A stretch of 57,017 bases of DNA from the NCBI RefSeq assembly GCF_018861145.1, contig NZ_JAHKQT010000020.1, forward strand, positions 1-57,017. The letters are read 5' to 3'. This document shows positions 46,015 through 56,968 of the stretch, piece by piece. Source of the stretch: Poseidonibacter lekithochrous (lineage in GTDB: Bacteria; Campylobacterota; Campylobacteria; Campylobacterales; Arcobacteraceae). The translations under genes were made by a program, and so were the position numbers. Position 1 is the stretch's first letter, and each line of letters opens with the position of its first letter. A model generated the notes under the pieces. That model was given only the letters and a program-made list of their open reading frames with translations, was not told the origin of the DNA and did not search any database.

Positions 46015-46503
46015 ATGAAAAAAATATTCTTTATATTAATACTTTCCTTTTCTTTCCTTTTTTCTAACTCTTTAAATTTAACTCAAAATGATATTGTAAT
46101 ATTAAAAAAACTAAAATCTCTAACTGATGATAAAATGATGAAGTACTCCTTAATGGCTATTGCTATAAAAGAATCGTCTTTAGGTAAATATGTTATAAAC
46201 TCAAAAAGTGAAGATTATGGCTTATTTCAAGCAAATATAAAAACAGTTTTAAAAAGACAAAAGGTAAAGGATAATTCTTTTAATAGAAGTATTTATGCTC
46301 AAAAATTAATTAATGATGTAGGTTTTGCAACTGCTAATGCAATTATTGAATTAAAATATTGGAGAAAAATACATAAAGGTAATTGGTTTAAAACTTGGTC
46401 AAGTTATAATACAGGATGGAACTATAATACTAAAGTAGGTATCAATTATGCTACTAATGTATTTGATATTATAAAAAAATTAAAGCTAGAGTACAAACTA
46501 TAA
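46015..46503 (+). CDS. Small periplasmic SLT-domain (lysozyme-like) protein
   Basis: The 162-residue product has a signal peptide (FFILILSFSFLFSNS). Its lysozyme-like transglycosylase domain has the candidate catalytic Glu53 in IAIKESSLGKY, then EDYGLFQANI and WSSYNTGW, the three SLT-type blocks in order. Lytic transglycosylases cleave the glycan strand of murein. Here the enzyme is short, with no LysM or other wall-binding domain. It starts just after the nuo-operon hairpin and may be transcribed by readthrough or its own promoter. Confidence 0.8.
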   Translation: MKKIFFILILSFSFLFSNSLNLTQNDIVILKKLKSLTDDKMMKYSLMAIAIKESSLGKYVINSKSEDYGLFQANIKTVLKRQKVKDNSFNRSIYAQKLINDVGFATANAIIELKYWRKIHKGNWFKTWSSYNTGWNYNTKVGINYATNVFDIIKKLKLEYKL

Positions 46504-46560
46504 CCAAAAAATAAACCACAACCTGATACAATCACACTATTAAATTTTAAGGACTGCTTT

Positions 46561-47424
46561 TTGAAGACTATAAGTGTTGCACACTCACCCGATGCTGATG
46601 ATATATTTATGTATTATGCTATTAAATTTGGTTGGGTAACTCCTAGTGATGCTAAATTTACTAATATTGCTGATGATATTGAAACATTAAATAAAGCTAC
46701 ACTAAAAGGTGAATATGACATCTGTGCAATATCTTTTGCTCTTTATCCTTTTGTTAAAGATGACTATGCACTTTTAAAAACTGCAGTTTCTTTTGGTGAG
46801 GGTTATGGACCAAAGCTTATAAAGAAAAAAGGCACTAGACTTAAAAAGAATTTCAAAGTAGCACTAAGTGGTGAATTTACTACAAATGGTCTTTTGTTTA
46901 AGATTGCTTATCCAAATGCAAGAATTACATATATGAATTTTTTAGATATAGAGCAAGCAGTAATTGATGGTACAGTTGATGCTGGTGTTTTAATTCATGA
47001 ATCAATTCTAAATTTTAGTGATGAGCTTGAAGTAGAACGTGAGCTTTGGGATATTTGGGTTGAGTTAAGTGGCGGTGATTTACCTTTACCACTTGGTGGA
47101 ATGTGTATACGACGTTCAATCCCACTTCATAGTGCAATTGATTATGAAAATACATTAATCAAAGCAGTTGATGTAGCAAATAAAAATAGAAAAGTATTAG
47201 CTCCTATGTTACTTGATAAAGGACTTATAAGAGTTGACGCGAATACTTTAGATACTTATTTAGACCTTTATGCAAATGATAACTCAGTTGAGTTAAGTGA
47301 AATTCAATATAAAGCTTTAGATAAGTTATTTGAACTTGGTTATAAAAATGGATTTTATGAAAACTTAGTAAAATCCCAAGACTTTTTAATCCCAAGTCTT
47401 TATAAAGAATTAAGAGCAAAATAA
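46561..47424 (+). CDS. mqnD: 1,4-dihydroxy-6-naphthoate synthase MqnD
   Basis: MqnD converts cyclic dehypoxanthine futalosine to 1,4-dihydroxy-6-naphthoate in the futalosine route to menaquinone. The 287-residue protein has the family N-terminus SVAHSPDADDIFMYYA, then DICAISFALYPF, GEGYGPKL and a DAGVLIHESI block, with LPLPLGGMCIRR towards the C-terminus. The start is a TTG with AAGGA at a normal distance. Together with the nuo operon it points to menaquinone-based respiration. murB follows after six bases. Confidence 0.93.
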   Translation: MKTISVAHSPDADDIFMYYAIKFGWVTPSDAKFTNIADDIETLNKATLKGEYDICAISFALYPFVKDDYALLKTAVSFGEGYGPKLIKKKGTRLKKNFKVALSGEFTTNGLLFKIAYPNARITYMNFLDIEQAVIDGTVDAGVLIHESILNFSDELEVERELWDIWVELSGGDLPLPLGGMCIRRSIPLHSAIDYENTLIKAVDVANKNRKVLAPMLLDKGLIRVDANTLDTYLDLYANDNSVELSEIQYKALDKLFELGYKNGFYENLVKSQDFLIPSLYKELRAK

Positions 47425-47430
47425 AAAAGA

Positions 47431-48210
47431 ATGGAAAATTATTTTAAAGAGCTAGATTTTTCAAGATATTCATCAATTAAAATAGGACCAAAGGCAGATG
47501 TTTTAGTGATAAATGAGATAGGTGATTATCCTGAATATCAAATACTAGGTCGTGCCAATAATGTATTAATATCTCCAAATCATCCAAAATTTGCGATTTT
47601 AGGTGAAGAGTTTGATTATATAAAGAAAGTTGGTAATTTACTTTATGTTGGGTGTGCAACAACTTCAGGTAAACTTTTAACATATACACGAAATAATGAT
47701 ATTGCAGATTTAGAATTTTTAGCTAAGTTACCTGGAAATATGGGTGGTTTAGTTAAGATGAATGCAGGATTAAAATCTTGGGAAGTATTTAACTATGTTC
47801 ATTCTATTAAAACAAAAGATGGATATATAAAAAAAGAAGATATTGAGTATTCATATAGACATACAAAAATAGATACTATTGTTTATGAAGTAGTATTTAA
47901 TATTTCTTATGGATTTTCAAAAGATAAACTAAAACAGTTTAATAAAATGAGAGATAATCAACCTCATGTACCAAGTGCAGGCTCGTGTTTTGCTAATCCA
48001 GAGGGTGATTATGCAGGACGTTTAATAGAAGAAATAGGTTTAAAAGGTTTTAAAAAAGGGAGTATGTCTTTTTCAAGTGAACATGCAAACTTTTTAGTAA
48101 ACAATGGCGATGGAACATATGAAGACGCTGTGTATTTAATTGATTTAGCAAAGAGCAAAATCAAAGAACAGTTTAATATAGATATAAAAGCAGAAGTAAT
48201 AATTTATTAG
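47431..48210 (+). CDS. murB: UDP-N-acetylenolpyruvoylglucosamine reductase (short type)
   Basis: MurB reduces UDP-GlcNAc-enolpyruvate to UDP-MurNAc with FAD and NADPH. At 259 residues this is the short form usual in Campylobacterota. Conserved blocks are TTSGKLLTYTRNNDIADLEF, LPGNMGGLVKMNAG, and PSAGSCFANPEGDYAGRLIE with the proton-donating Ser region, ending in SFSSEHANFLVN. The ATG lies six bases after mqnD, so the two should be cotranscribed. Confidence 0.93.
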   Translation: MENYFKELDFSRYSSIKIGPKADVLVINEIGDYPEYQILGRANNVLISPNHPKFAILGEEFDYIKKVGNLLYVGCATTSGKLLTYTRNNDIADLEFLAKLPGNMGGLVKMNAGLKSWEVFNYVHSIKTKDGYIKKEDIEYSYRHTKIDTIVYEVVFNISYGFSKDKLKQFNKMRDNQPHVPSAGSCFANPEGDYAGRLIEEIGLKGFKKGSMSFSSEHANFLVNNGDGTYEDAVYLIDLAKSKIKEQFNIDIKAEVIIY

Positions 48211-48269
48211 TAATATCATTTAATTTATGATAGAATGCAAAAATTCAAAAATATATAAGGTTTTTTTTA

Positions 48270-50681
48270 GTGAAGAATTTAGTAATAGTGGAGTCACCCG
48301 CAAAAGCGAAAACAATATCAAAGTTTCTAGGAAGTGATTACGTAGTAATGGCTTCAATGGGACATGTAAGAGATTTACCAAAATCAAAATTAGGCTTTGA
48401 TCCAGAAGATAACTTCAAACCTAAATATTTAATATCAACAGATAAAAAGAAAGTCATCACAGATTTAAAAAAACATATTAATAAAGACACTACGATCTAC
48501 CTAGCGGCCGATGAGGATAGGGAAGGGGAAGCTATTGCATGGCATTTAATTCCTGCACTTAAAATAGAAAATAATCCTATTAAAAGAATTGTATTCCATG
48601 AGATTACAAAAGATGCAATTTTAAAAGCCTTAGAAAACCCAAGAGAAGTTGATCAACATTTAGTTGATGCTCAGCAAGCAAGAAGAATTCTTGATCGGGC
48701 AGTAGGATATGAGCTTTCTCCACTATTATGGAGAAAAGTTAGATATGGATTATCAGCAGGTCGTGTTCAAAGTGTTGCTGTTAAGATTATCGTAGATAGA
48801 GAAAATGAAATTAGAGCTTTTGTTCCTGAAGAGTACTGGAAGGTTAAATCTGAGTTTGCAAATCCAGAATTAAAATCAGAATTAGCAAAAATTAATGGAA
48901 AAACTGCAAAAGTTAAAAATGAAGCAGAGGCAAAAGAAATTGAAGCTTCAATTAATATGGGTAATTTTGTATTAAATGATATCGAAGAAAAAGATTCTAA
49001 AAGAAATCCTGCTGCTCCATTTACAACTTCAACACTACAACAAGAAGCAAGTAGAAAACTAGGTTATTCTGTTAAACAAACAATGGTAATAGCACAGCAA
49101 CTTTATGAAGGAAATGTAGGTAATATCCCAAATCACACAGGTGGTTTAATCACATATATGAGAACAGATTCGTTAAATCTTTCTAAAGTTGCAACTAGTG
49201 CTGCTAAAGAAGTTATTGAAGCAGAGTATGGAAAAGATTATGCACTTAAAAACCCGCGAACTTACAAATCAAAAGCAAAGGGTGCTCAAGAAGCGCATGA
49301 AGCTATTAGACCTGTAGATTTAAGTTTAAAACCTACTGATATAAAAGCATATGTAGATAGTGCACAATATAAACTTTACTCATTAATTTGGAAAAGAACA
49401 CTTGCAACTCAAATGGCAGCTGCTCAAATCGCAAATACTACTTATAAAATACAAGCAGGAAAAGATAAAGAGTATGAGTTCCAAACAAAGGGACAAAGAA
49501 TAATCTTCGCAGGATTTATGAAAGCTTATACAGAAGGTAGTGATAATCCAGAAGGTGCTCTTGATAGTACTGAAAAAATTCTTCCTACTATTAAAAAAGG
49601 AACAGTTTTAGATTTAAAAAAATTAGATTTAGAACAATTATTTACAAAGCCACCAGCTCGATATACAGAAGCTTCACTAGTTAAAAAACTTGAAGCGGAA
49701 GGTATTGGACGTCCTTCTACTTATGCTCCAACAATTTCAACTATTCAGCAAAGAGAATATGTTGTAAAAACAGAAGATAAAAAACTTACACCAACACCAA
49801 CGGGTGAAATAGTAAATAGCTTTTTAGCAGATCATTTCTCAGATATTATAAATCTTGGGTTTACTGCAAAAATTGAAGAAGAGTTTGATGAAATAGCAGA
49901 AGGTAAAATAGCTTGGGAACAAGTAATGCAAGAATTCTATGGTAGTTTTAAAAAGACTATTATTGAAAAAGAAGAAACAGTAAATAAAGAAGATTATTTA
50001 CAAATTAGAGAAATAGGAACAGATCCAAAATCAGGAAAACCTATGAGTGCAAGAGTTGGAAGATTTGGACCGTTTGTTCAAATAGGAACAAAAGATGATG
50101 AGGAAAAACCATTATTTGTAGCAATTCCTAAGCATTTAAATATGGATACTATTACTATGGATGAAGCATTGTTTTTATTCACACTTCCAAGAGTTGTAGG
50201 ACAAGATAAAGATGGTGAAGATATTAAGGCAAATATTGGAAGATTTGGTCCATATTTACAAGTAAAATCTTCATATTATTCTTTAAAAGAAGATGATCCA
50301 TATAAAATAGAATTACCACGAGCATTAGAAGTAATTCAAGAGCTAAAAGAAGCAAAAGAAAAAGCAACTATTAAAGTTTTTGAAAAAGAAAAAATTCATG
50401 TTCTAATTGGAAGATATGGTGCATATATCAAGCAAGGTAGAAAAAACTATAAAATTCCAAAAGGAAAAATTGCAGAAGATTTAACACTAGAAGAGTGTCA
50501 AGAAATCATAGCAAAAGATCCAAAATCAAAAACAGCAGATAAAAAAGCACCTGCAAAAAAAGCAGCGGCAAAGAAAAAGCCTGCAGCTAAGAAAATAGCT
50601 ACTAAAAAAGCACCTGCAAAGAAAACAACAGCAAAAAAAGCCGTTGCTAAAAAAACTACTGCAAAAAAAGAAGCAAAGTAA
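48270..50681 (+). CDS. topA: DNA topoisomerase I
   Basis: TopA relaxes negative supercoils by a single-strand cut. The 803-residue protein starts at a GTG (MKNLVIVESPAKAKTI, the Toprim entry) and has DEDREGEAIAWH for metal binding. The active-site Tyr296 lies in LITYMRTDS. The C-terminal part has repeat modules (GRFGPFVQIG, GRFGPYLQV, GRYGAYIKQGRKNYKIP) and no four-Cys zinc fingers. It ends in a ~45-residue Lys/Ala/Pro-rich tail of AKK-type repeats, like histone H1 and mycobacterial TopA tails, likely for non-specific DNA binding. Confidence 0.97.
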   Translation: MKNLVIVESPAKAKTISKFLGSDYVVMASMGHVRDLPKSKLGFDPEDNFKPKYLISTDKKKVITDLKKHINKDTTIYLAADEDREGEAIAWHLIPALKIENNPIKRIVFHEITKDAILKALENPREVDQHLVDAQQARRILDRAVGYELSPLLWRKVRYGLSAGRVQSVAVKIIVDRENEIRAFVPEEYWKVKSEFANPELKSELAKINGKTAKVKNEAEAKEIEASINMGNFVLNDIEEKDSKRNPAAPFTTSTLQQEASRKLGYSVKQTMVIAQQLYEGNVGNIPNHTGGLITYMRTDSLNLSKVATSAAKEVIEAEYGKDYALKNPRTYKSKAKGAQEAHEAIRPVDLSLKPTDIKAYVDSAQYKLYSLIWKRTLATQMAAAQIANTTYKIQAGKDKEYEFQTKGQRIIFAGFMKAYTEGSDNPEGALDSTEKILPTIKKGTVLDLKKLDLEQLFTKPPARYTEASLVKKLEAEGIGRPSTYAPTISTIQQREYVVKTEDKKLTPTPTGEIVNSFLADHFSDIINLGFTAKIEEEFDEIAEGKIAWEQVMQEFYGSFKKTIIEKEETVNKEDYLQIREIGTDPKSGKPMSARVGRFGPFVQIGTKDDEEKPLFVAIPKHLNMDTITMDEALFLFTLPRVVGQDKDGEDIKANIGRFGPYLQVKSSYYSLKEDDPYKIELPRALEVIQELKEAKEKATIKVFEKEKIHVLIGRYGAYIKQGRKNYKIPKGKIAEDLTLEECQEIIAKDPKSKTADKKAPAKKAAAKKKPAAKKIATKKAPAKKTTAKKAVAKKTTAKKEAK

Positions 50682-50687
50682 AAATAA

Positions 50688-51200
50688 ATGAAAATTGGTA
50701 TCCTTTCAGATAGTCACTTTAAAAGTGACTATACTAATGAAGTAATTGATTTACTTAAAGAGAAGAAGTGTGAATACTTAATTCATGCAGGGGATTTATG
50801 TATAGAAAAAAATCTTCAATTATTAGAAGAATCTAAACTTCCATATGTAAGTGTTTTTGGAAATAATGATATGGATTTATTTCCACTTGCAAATAAATAT
50901 CTAATAAAACAAGAACCTTACTATTTTAAAATTAAAGAAAATAAGTTTAAATTAATGCATATGCCTTATCACTTAAGTCCTGATAGTGATATAGTGATTT
51001 TTGGTCATACACATATGTTTGAATGTGAATATAAGAATAAAACACTTTTTATAAATCCAGGTGAAGTTTGTGCAAGAGAAAAGCCACATATTGAATGTGC
51101 ACTACTAGAAATTAATGAAAATGAGTATATAATCTCACACTATTTTAAAGATATAAATAAAAATAATTATGAAAAGAAAGAGTATAAATATGAACGATAA
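50688..51200 (+). CDS. YfcE/MJ0936-type metallophosphoesterase
   Basis: The 170-residue protein is a small calcineurin-like phosphodiesterase. It shows the metal-binding blocks ILSDSHF, IHAGDLC, VFGNNDMD and FGHTHMFE in order, followed by FINPGEVC. The natural substrate of this family is unclear; artificial phosphodiesters are typical. It starts six bases after topA, and its 3' end overlaps bioB by about 11 bases, so it is probably part of the topA-bioB transcript. Confidence 0.87.
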   Translation: MKIGILSDSHFKSDYTNEVIDLLKEKKCEYLIHAGDLCIEKNLQLLEESKLPYVSVFGNNDMDLFPLANKYLIKQEPYYFKIKENKFKLMHMPYHLSPDSDIVIFGHTHMFECEYKNKTLFINPGEVCAREKPHIECALLEINENEYIISHYFKDINKNNYEKKEYKYER

Positions 51201-52071
51201 ATTTAAAAATACAGATGAAATTTTTTTATGCGCGATATGTAATGTAGAAAGTGGTACATGCAATGAAGACTGTAAATTTTGTACACAAAGTGTAAGATAT
51301 AAAGCAGATATTGAAAGATATACATTAAAAACTATTGAACAAATTTTAAAAGAAGCAAAAGCTGCTAGAGAAAATGGAGCAGTAGGATTTTGTTTAGTAA
51401 CAGCAGGACTTGGTTTAACTGATAAAAAAACAAAGTTTATTGCAAAAGCTGCACGAGCTATCAAAGCAGAAGATTTAGGACTTAGATTGATTGCCTGTAA
51501 TGGAACAGCTTCTGTTGAGCAATTGAAAGAATTAAAAGCTGCAGGTGTTGATAATTATAATCATAACTTAGAAACATCAAGAGAATTCTATCCTACTATT
51601 TGTACTACACATCCTTGGGATGATAGATATCAAACTTGTTTAAATGTAAAAGAAGCAGGATTACAACTTGTTTGTGGTGGAATTTTCGGAATGGGTGAAA
51701 CTCAAGAAGATAGAATTTCTATGATTAAATCAATTGCATCATTAGATCCAATGAATGTGCCTTTAAACTTTTTCCATCCAAATGAAGCTTTACCAATTGT
51801 TGAAAATACAATTACAAGAGAAGAAGCATTTGATTTAGTTGAATTATCAAGAAAAATGATTCCAAATGCACATAAAATTATGGTAGCTGGTGGAAGAGAA
51901 TTGATGTTTGGTGATGAGCAATATGAGATTTTTAACAGAGGCGCAAATGCTTTTGTAATTGGTGATTATTTAACAACTACTGGAAAAACTCCAAAAGATG
52001 ATGTTGAAGCATTAGAAGCTTTAGGATTTAAAATAGCAAAACACGTAGTTAAAATGGAAAACGAGAAGTAG
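51190..52071 (+). CDS. bioB: Biotin synthase
   Basis: BioB is a radical-SAM enzyme inserting sulfur into dethiobiotin. The 293-residue protein has the radical-SAM Cys24-Cys28-Cys31 (CNEDCKFC) just after FLCAICNVESG, then GFCLVTAGLG and NHNLETSREFYP, which include further BioB-specific residues. An ATG seven codons upstream (51169) is possible; 51190 is chosen for its AAAGAG site and cleaner N-terminus. No other bio gene is in the window, so the gene is an orphan here. It overlaps the preceding phosphoesterase gene. Confidence 0.93.
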   Translation: MNDKFKNTDEIFLCAICNVESGTCNEDCKFCTQSVRYKADIERYTLKTIEQILKEAKAARENGAVGFCLVTAGLGLTDKKTKFIAKAARAIKAEDLGLRLIACNGTASVEQLKELKAAGVDNYNHNLETSREFYPTICTTHPWDDRYQTCLNVKEAGLQLVCGGIFGMGETQEDRISMIKSIASLDPMNVPLNFFHPNEALPIVENTITREEAFDLVELSRKMIPNAHKIMVAGGRELMFGDEQYEIFNRGANAFVIGDYLTTTGKTPKDDVEALEALGFKIAKHVVKMENEK

Positions 52072-52080
52072 GGCTGCTTA

Positions 52081-53241
52081 ATGAGTGAAGAAATATCAAT
52101 AATTATTACCATATCTTTAATTATATTTACTTCACCCTTAATTGCTAAGATATTAAGACTTCCTACAATTACTGTAGAAATAATACTAGGTGCGGTTGCG
52201 GCTTATTTTGCTTTTATAATTGATCATGCAATTTTAGATCTAGCTGCTAAACTTGGATTTTTATATCTAATGTTTTTAGCCGGTCTAGAAGTTGATATGA
52301 AAAAAATTGTAAACATTTCACCTACAATTTTAAAAAAATCCCTTATTTATAATGTTATACTTTTTTCCTTATCTACATTAATTACTGTATATTTAGATAT
52401 TGGATATATATTTATTGTTATATTACCTTTAATTTCAATAGGTTTATTAGCAGCATTAAAAAAAGAGTATGGAGATGTAGAATGGATTAGGCTTTCCATT
52501 TTAGTAGGTCTTATCGGTGAAATTGTATCTATCTTTGCGCTTACTACGGTAACAGCAGGTTTAGAGTTTGGGATTAACTTTGAGTTTTATAAGATTATGT
52601 TCCTATTTGTAATGTTCTTAATTTCAATGATAATTTTCTATAAAGTATTTCATAATCTTATTTGGTGGTTCCCTGAAATCAAAGCATACTTAATGCCTGA
52701 AAAAGATCATCAAGAGCAAGATATTAGAGTTTCTATGAGTATCTTCTTCTTAATGATTGCTATTATGATGATATTGCATTTAAAAGTAGCCTTTGGTGCA
52801 TTTATTGCAGGAGCATTTATAACAACATTTTTTGAGCAACATAATAAGCAGCTACCTCATAAATTAGAGCATTTTGGCTTTGGTTGGCTGGTACCAATAT
52901 TCTTTATTTCTGTTGGTGCTTCATTTGAATTAACAGCAGTATTTCAAGATGGATTATTTGTAAAAGCCATTTTAATAGTATTTGCAATGGTTGGGATAAG
53001 ATTTATAGCTTCAATGTTATTTGTAAAAGAGATGGGTTGGAATAAGTTCTTTATGATTGGACTTTCACACTCGATGCCAATTACACTTTTAATTGCAGTA
53101 ACAACAATAGCATATAATAACCACTCTATTACTCAGGAGTATTATTATGCATTTATTCTAGCAGCTATCTTAGAAGTATTAATAGTAATGATAGCTATTA
53201 GAATATTATCTTATTTTATTAATTCAAAGAAAATACAGTAA
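52081..53241 (+). CDS. CPA2-family cation:proton antiporter
   Basis: The 386-residue protein is almost wholly hydrophobic with about ten to twelve membrane segments. It has the CPA2 features LRLPTITVEIILGAVAAY near residue 27, LGFLYLMFLAGLEVDMKK near 60, FGAFIAGAFI mid-protein and a PIFFISVGASFEL segment near 275. No TrkA/RCK domain follows, so it is a KefB-like membrane part only. It could exchange Na+ or K+ for H+. It lies ten bases after bioB and overlaps an opposite-strand gene by 23 bases. Confidence 0.85.
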   Translation: MSEEISIIITISLIIFTSPLIAKILRLPTITVEIILGAVAAYFAFIIDHAILDLAAKLGFLYLMFLAGLEVDMKKIVNISPTILKKSLIYNVILFSLSTLITVYLDIGYIFIVILPLISIGLLAALKKEYGDVEWIRLSILVGLIGEIVSIFALTTVTAGLEFGINFEFYKIMFLFVMFLISMIIFYKVFHNLIWWFPEIKAYLMPEKDHQEQDIRVSMSIFFLMIAIMMILHLKVAFGAFIAGAFITTFFEQHNKQLPHKLEHFGFGWLVPIFFISVGASFELTAVFQDGLFVKAILIVFAMVGIRFIASMLFVKEMGWNKFFMIGLSHSMPITLLIAVTTIAYNNHSITQEYYYAFILAAILEVLIVMIAIRILSYFINSKKIQ

Positions 53242-53965
53242 TTATATTGTCTTTATATTCAACTTTATAATTACTTGGATTTTTAGATAGTAAAATTACT
53301 ACCCTATAAAATTTCTCTTCTTTATGATTACCTACCGCAATCTTTTTAAAGTTTTTTGAATCTAAATCACTTCTTTTAGTATAAAAATTCTTTTTAGCTT
53401 TATAGTCAATTATAAGTTTATTTTCTTTATCTATATTAAATTTTTTTGATACTATATCTTTTGTATGGAGTATTAATTTATTATCATTGTATTCAACTTT
53501 AATAAAGTCTAAAAGTACTTTTGTTTTTGTTTGAGTATCTTCTTCAATAATATCTGTTCTAGGTTTTACATATACAACTTGTTCTAATTCTTGAGGTTTG
53601 TTTTTTTCTAACTCTTTTTTTACAAGTTTCTTTACTTTACTTTCTGATTGAACTTGTGCTTTTTTAATTAGTTTCTTAACTTCTTTTTTTGTATAAGTTT
53701 TTTCTACTTTTAAAGCAGGAGTTAGCTTTTTTATAGCTTCTTCCACTTTTTTCTTATTTTGATTATTGTCAGTTACATTTGACATTTTTTCTTGCATTTC
53801 TTGGATATAAGCTGCTTCATTGATAGAATTCTCATCTATTTCGTTTTGCTCTATTATTCTTGCTGCTTCTTCTTCATAAGCATTTGTAGCTTCAAATGGA
53901 TTCTCTCTTGCATTTAAGGTAAATGCTAAAATAAGTGTTAATGTAAATAGAAATAAAGTTTTCAT
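53219..53965 (-). CDS. Periplasmic AMIN-domain-like protein with coiled-coil
   Basis: The 248-residue product has a signal peptide ending in LNA. A long Glu/Lys-rich, probably coiled-coil region follows (about residues 25-135). The C-terminal ~100 residues are beta-rich in the manner of AMIN domains (DFIKVEYNDNKLILHT ... RVVILLSKNPSNYKVEY), which bind peptidoglycan at division sites or secretion channels. The gene overlaps the ftsB-like gene by four bases (ATGA) and follows recA-eno, an order seen in Campylobacterota. A role in division or wall binding is inferred. Confidence 0.7.
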   Translation of the reverse strand: MKTLFLFTLTLILAFTLNARENPFEATNAYEEEAARIIEQNEIDENSINEAAYIQEMQEKMSNVTDNNQNKKKVEEAIKKLTPALKVEKTYTKKEVKKLIKKAQVQSESKVKKLVKKELEKNKPQELEQVVYVKPRTDIIEEDTQTKTKVLLDFIKVEYNDNKLILHTKDIVSKKFNIDKENKLIIDYKAKKNFYTKRSDLDSKNFKKIAVGNHKEEKFYRVVILLSKNPSNYKVEYKDNIITVFSLN

Positions 53966-54204
53966 TCTTCAGGCTCCAGATTTTTTAATTCAAAATATTC
54001 TTTTTGCAGATAAGCATTGTCTTCTTGAAGTCTAGTAATCTCTTTTTCTAAGTAAATCTTTTTGTGTTTTAAAGAGTTATATACTTCTAGCGAATTATCT
54101 CCAAAAAGAGTATTAGCTACGTGGTAAGAAAGAAATATAGTAAGAGCAATAGAGACTATTGCAATTACTATAAATTTTCTATAATTACGTAAAAATTTTT
54201 TCAT
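53962..54204 (-). CDS. FtsB/DivIC-type septum formation initiator
   Basis: FtsB is a small bitopic division protein forming a complex with FtsL and FtsQ. The 80-residue protein has a short basic N-terminus, one membrane helix (about residues 11-30) and a leucine-zipper-like coiled coil (LEKEITRLQEDNAYLQKEYFELK). Size and layout fit FtsB/DivIC. The family has little sequence signature, so the assignment also rests on position directly after eno, a common placement of ftsB. It starts seven bases after eno. Confidence 0.78.
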   Translation of the reverse strand: MKKFLRNYRKFIVIAIVSIALTIFLSYHVANTLFGDNSLEVYNSLKHKKIYLEKEITRLQEDNAYLQKEYFELKNLEPEE

Positions 54205-54211
54205 AAATTTA

Positions 54212-55495
<1,284 letters not shown>

Positions 55496-55516
55496 CTATT
55501 CTTTATAATTTGTATG

Positions 55517-55522
55517 ATTATA
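55517..55522 (-). promoter_or_regulatory. -10 box of eno promoter
   Basis: TATAAT is read on the minus strand 31 bases before the eno GTG, downstream of the recA terminator hairpin, so eno probably has its own promoter. Confidence 0.5.
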
Positions 55523-55591
55523 TCTAAAATTTGATTTTTGTTTGCTTTGCTAAAGTAGTTTTTGTGTGTTTAAAAAAAGTTATAAAAGAAG

Positions 55592-55617
55592 AATCAAAGA
55601 GAAAAATCTCTTTGATT
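55592..55617 (-). terminator. recA terminator
   Basis: An 11-bp perfect stem, AATCAAAGAGA with TCTCTTTGATT around an AAAA loop, lies 19 bases after the recA stop. On the minus strand it is followed by CTTCTTTTATA, a moderate T-run. Confidence 0.75.
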
Positions 55618-55635
55618 TAAAGAAGAAATTAAATC

Positions 55636-56679
55636 TTAATCGTCTTCATTTTCATCTTCTTGAGGTATTGCGCCTTTTAAAATCTCATCATTAACACCCA
55701 TTGCTTCTAGTATTTTATTTTCAATTTCAAGTGCAATTTCAGGATTATCTCTTAGGAATACTTTAGAGTTTTCTTTTCCTTGTCCGATTTTTGCATCGCC
55801 GTATGAGAACCATGAACCTGCTTTATCAACAATATCCAGTTTAACCCCATAATCTACAAGTTCTCCCATTTTTGAAATACCTTCACCAAACATGATATCA
55901 AATTCAGCTAGTTTAAATGGAGCAGCAACTTTGTTTTTTACAACTTTTACTTTTACTCTATTTCCTATTGAATTTTCACCTTGTTTAAGTGTAGCAATTC
56001 TTCTAATATCAAGTCTAACTGATGAGTAGAATTTAAGTGCATTTCCACCTGTTGTAGTTTCTGGACTACCATAACCTGTCATTCCAATTTTCATTCTAAT
56101 TTGGTTAATAAAGATTACCGTACATTGCATTTTATTTAATAAACCAGTAATTTTTCTTAAGGCTTTAGACATAAGCCTAGCTTGAACACCAACTTGTTGA
56201 TCATCCATATCACCGTCAATTTCTACTTTAGGAGTAAGCGCTGCAACTGAATCAATTACAACTAAATCAACAGCACCAGATCTAATAACAGTTTCCAAAA
56301 TCTCCAAAGCTTGTTCACCATAATCAGGTTGTGAAACAAGTAAGTTATCAATATCAACACCTAAATTTTTAGCATAAGCGGTATCTAAAGCATGTTCCGC
56401 ATCAATAAATGCACAAACACCACCAGCTTTTTGACACTCTGCAATTGCATGCAAGGTAAGTGTTGTTTTCCCAGAAGATTCAGGTCCATATATCTCAATA
56501 ACTCTACCTTGAGGAAGACCTCCAACACCAAGAGCTAAATCAAGTCCTAGTGAACCCGTACTAATAGCTTCAGTTGCTACTACTTCTTTGTCTCCCAGTC
56601 TAATTAAAGTACCTTTTCCAAATGCTTTGTCAATTTGTTTTATAGCTAAGTCTAGTGATTTTTTTTGATTATCATCCAT
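55636..56679 (-). CDS. recA: Recombinase RecA
   Basis: RecA forms filaments on single-stranded DNA for strand exchange and SOS signalling. The 347-residue protein has Walker A GPESSGKT (65-72), Walker [11 protein letters not shown], the L1/L2 DNA-binding loop regions (MSKALRKI and [15 protein letters not shown]) and an acidic C-terminus (EDENEDD). An extended -10 box TGCTAAAAT is at 56721-56729. No LexA-type operator is evident upstream, in line with the lack of a classical SOS system in this phylum. Confidence 0.98.
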   Translation of the reverse strand: MDDNQKKSLDLAIKQIDKAFGKGTLIRLGDKEVVATEAISTGSLGLDLALGVGGLPQGRVIEIYGPESSGKTTLTLHAIAECQKAGGVCAFIDAEHALDTAYAKNLGVDIDNLLVSQPDYGEQALEILETVIRSGAVDLVVIDSVAALTPKVEIDGDMDDQQVGVQARLMSKALRKITGLLNKMQCTVIFINQIRMKIGMTGYGSPETTTGGNALKFYSSVRLDIRRIATLKQGENSIGNRVKVKVVKNKVAAPFKLAEFDIMFGEGISKMGELVDYGVKLDIVDKAGSWFSYGDAKIGQGKENSKVFLRDNPEIALEIENKILEAMGVNDEILKGAIPQEDENEDD

Positions 56680-56720
56680 GTTATTTCCTAATTTTGATTC
56701 TATTATTTATTTATGAGAGA

Positions 56721-56729
56721 ATTTTAGCA
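56721..56729 (-). promoter_or_regulatory. Extended -10 box of recA promoter
   Basis: TGCTAAAAT is read on the minus strand about 42 bases before the recA ATG. It combines an extended TGn motif with a -10 that differs from TATAAT at one base. Confidence 0.4.
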
Positions 56730-56773
56730 GATTTATTTTGAATTGTTGATTTATATTGCAAATTGTAAGATTT

Positions 56774-56968
56774 TTATTTTTCTTCTTGAATCTTTTCTAC
56801 TGTTTCAATAGTTTTAATATGAGAATTAACTCTTTGTTTCATATTAAAAGATTTAATATGCTTTGCTAGAATTTTTGTATATTTTTTATAATTTCTTGAG
56901 TTTTTTTCAAATGTTACAAGTTTTTGTTGTATTTTTAATATATCTTTAGAAATAGTATTATTTTGCAT
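56774..56968 (-). CDS. Small basic protein of unknown function upstream of recA
   Basis: I recognise no family. The 64-residue product is Lys-rich and probably all-helical (KDILKIQQKLVTFEKNSRNY and onward), with no signal or membrane segment. A start 13 codons further upstream is possible. The ATG at 56968 is preferred because AAGG lies eight bases before it and the extension reads as hydrophobic noise. It precedes recA by 94 bases in the same direction. It could be real or spurious; codon use resembles neighbouring genes. Confidence 0.5.
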   Translation of the reverse strand: MQNNTISKDILKIQQKLVTFEKNSRNYKKYTKILAKHIKSFNMKQRVNSHIKTIETVEKIQEEK

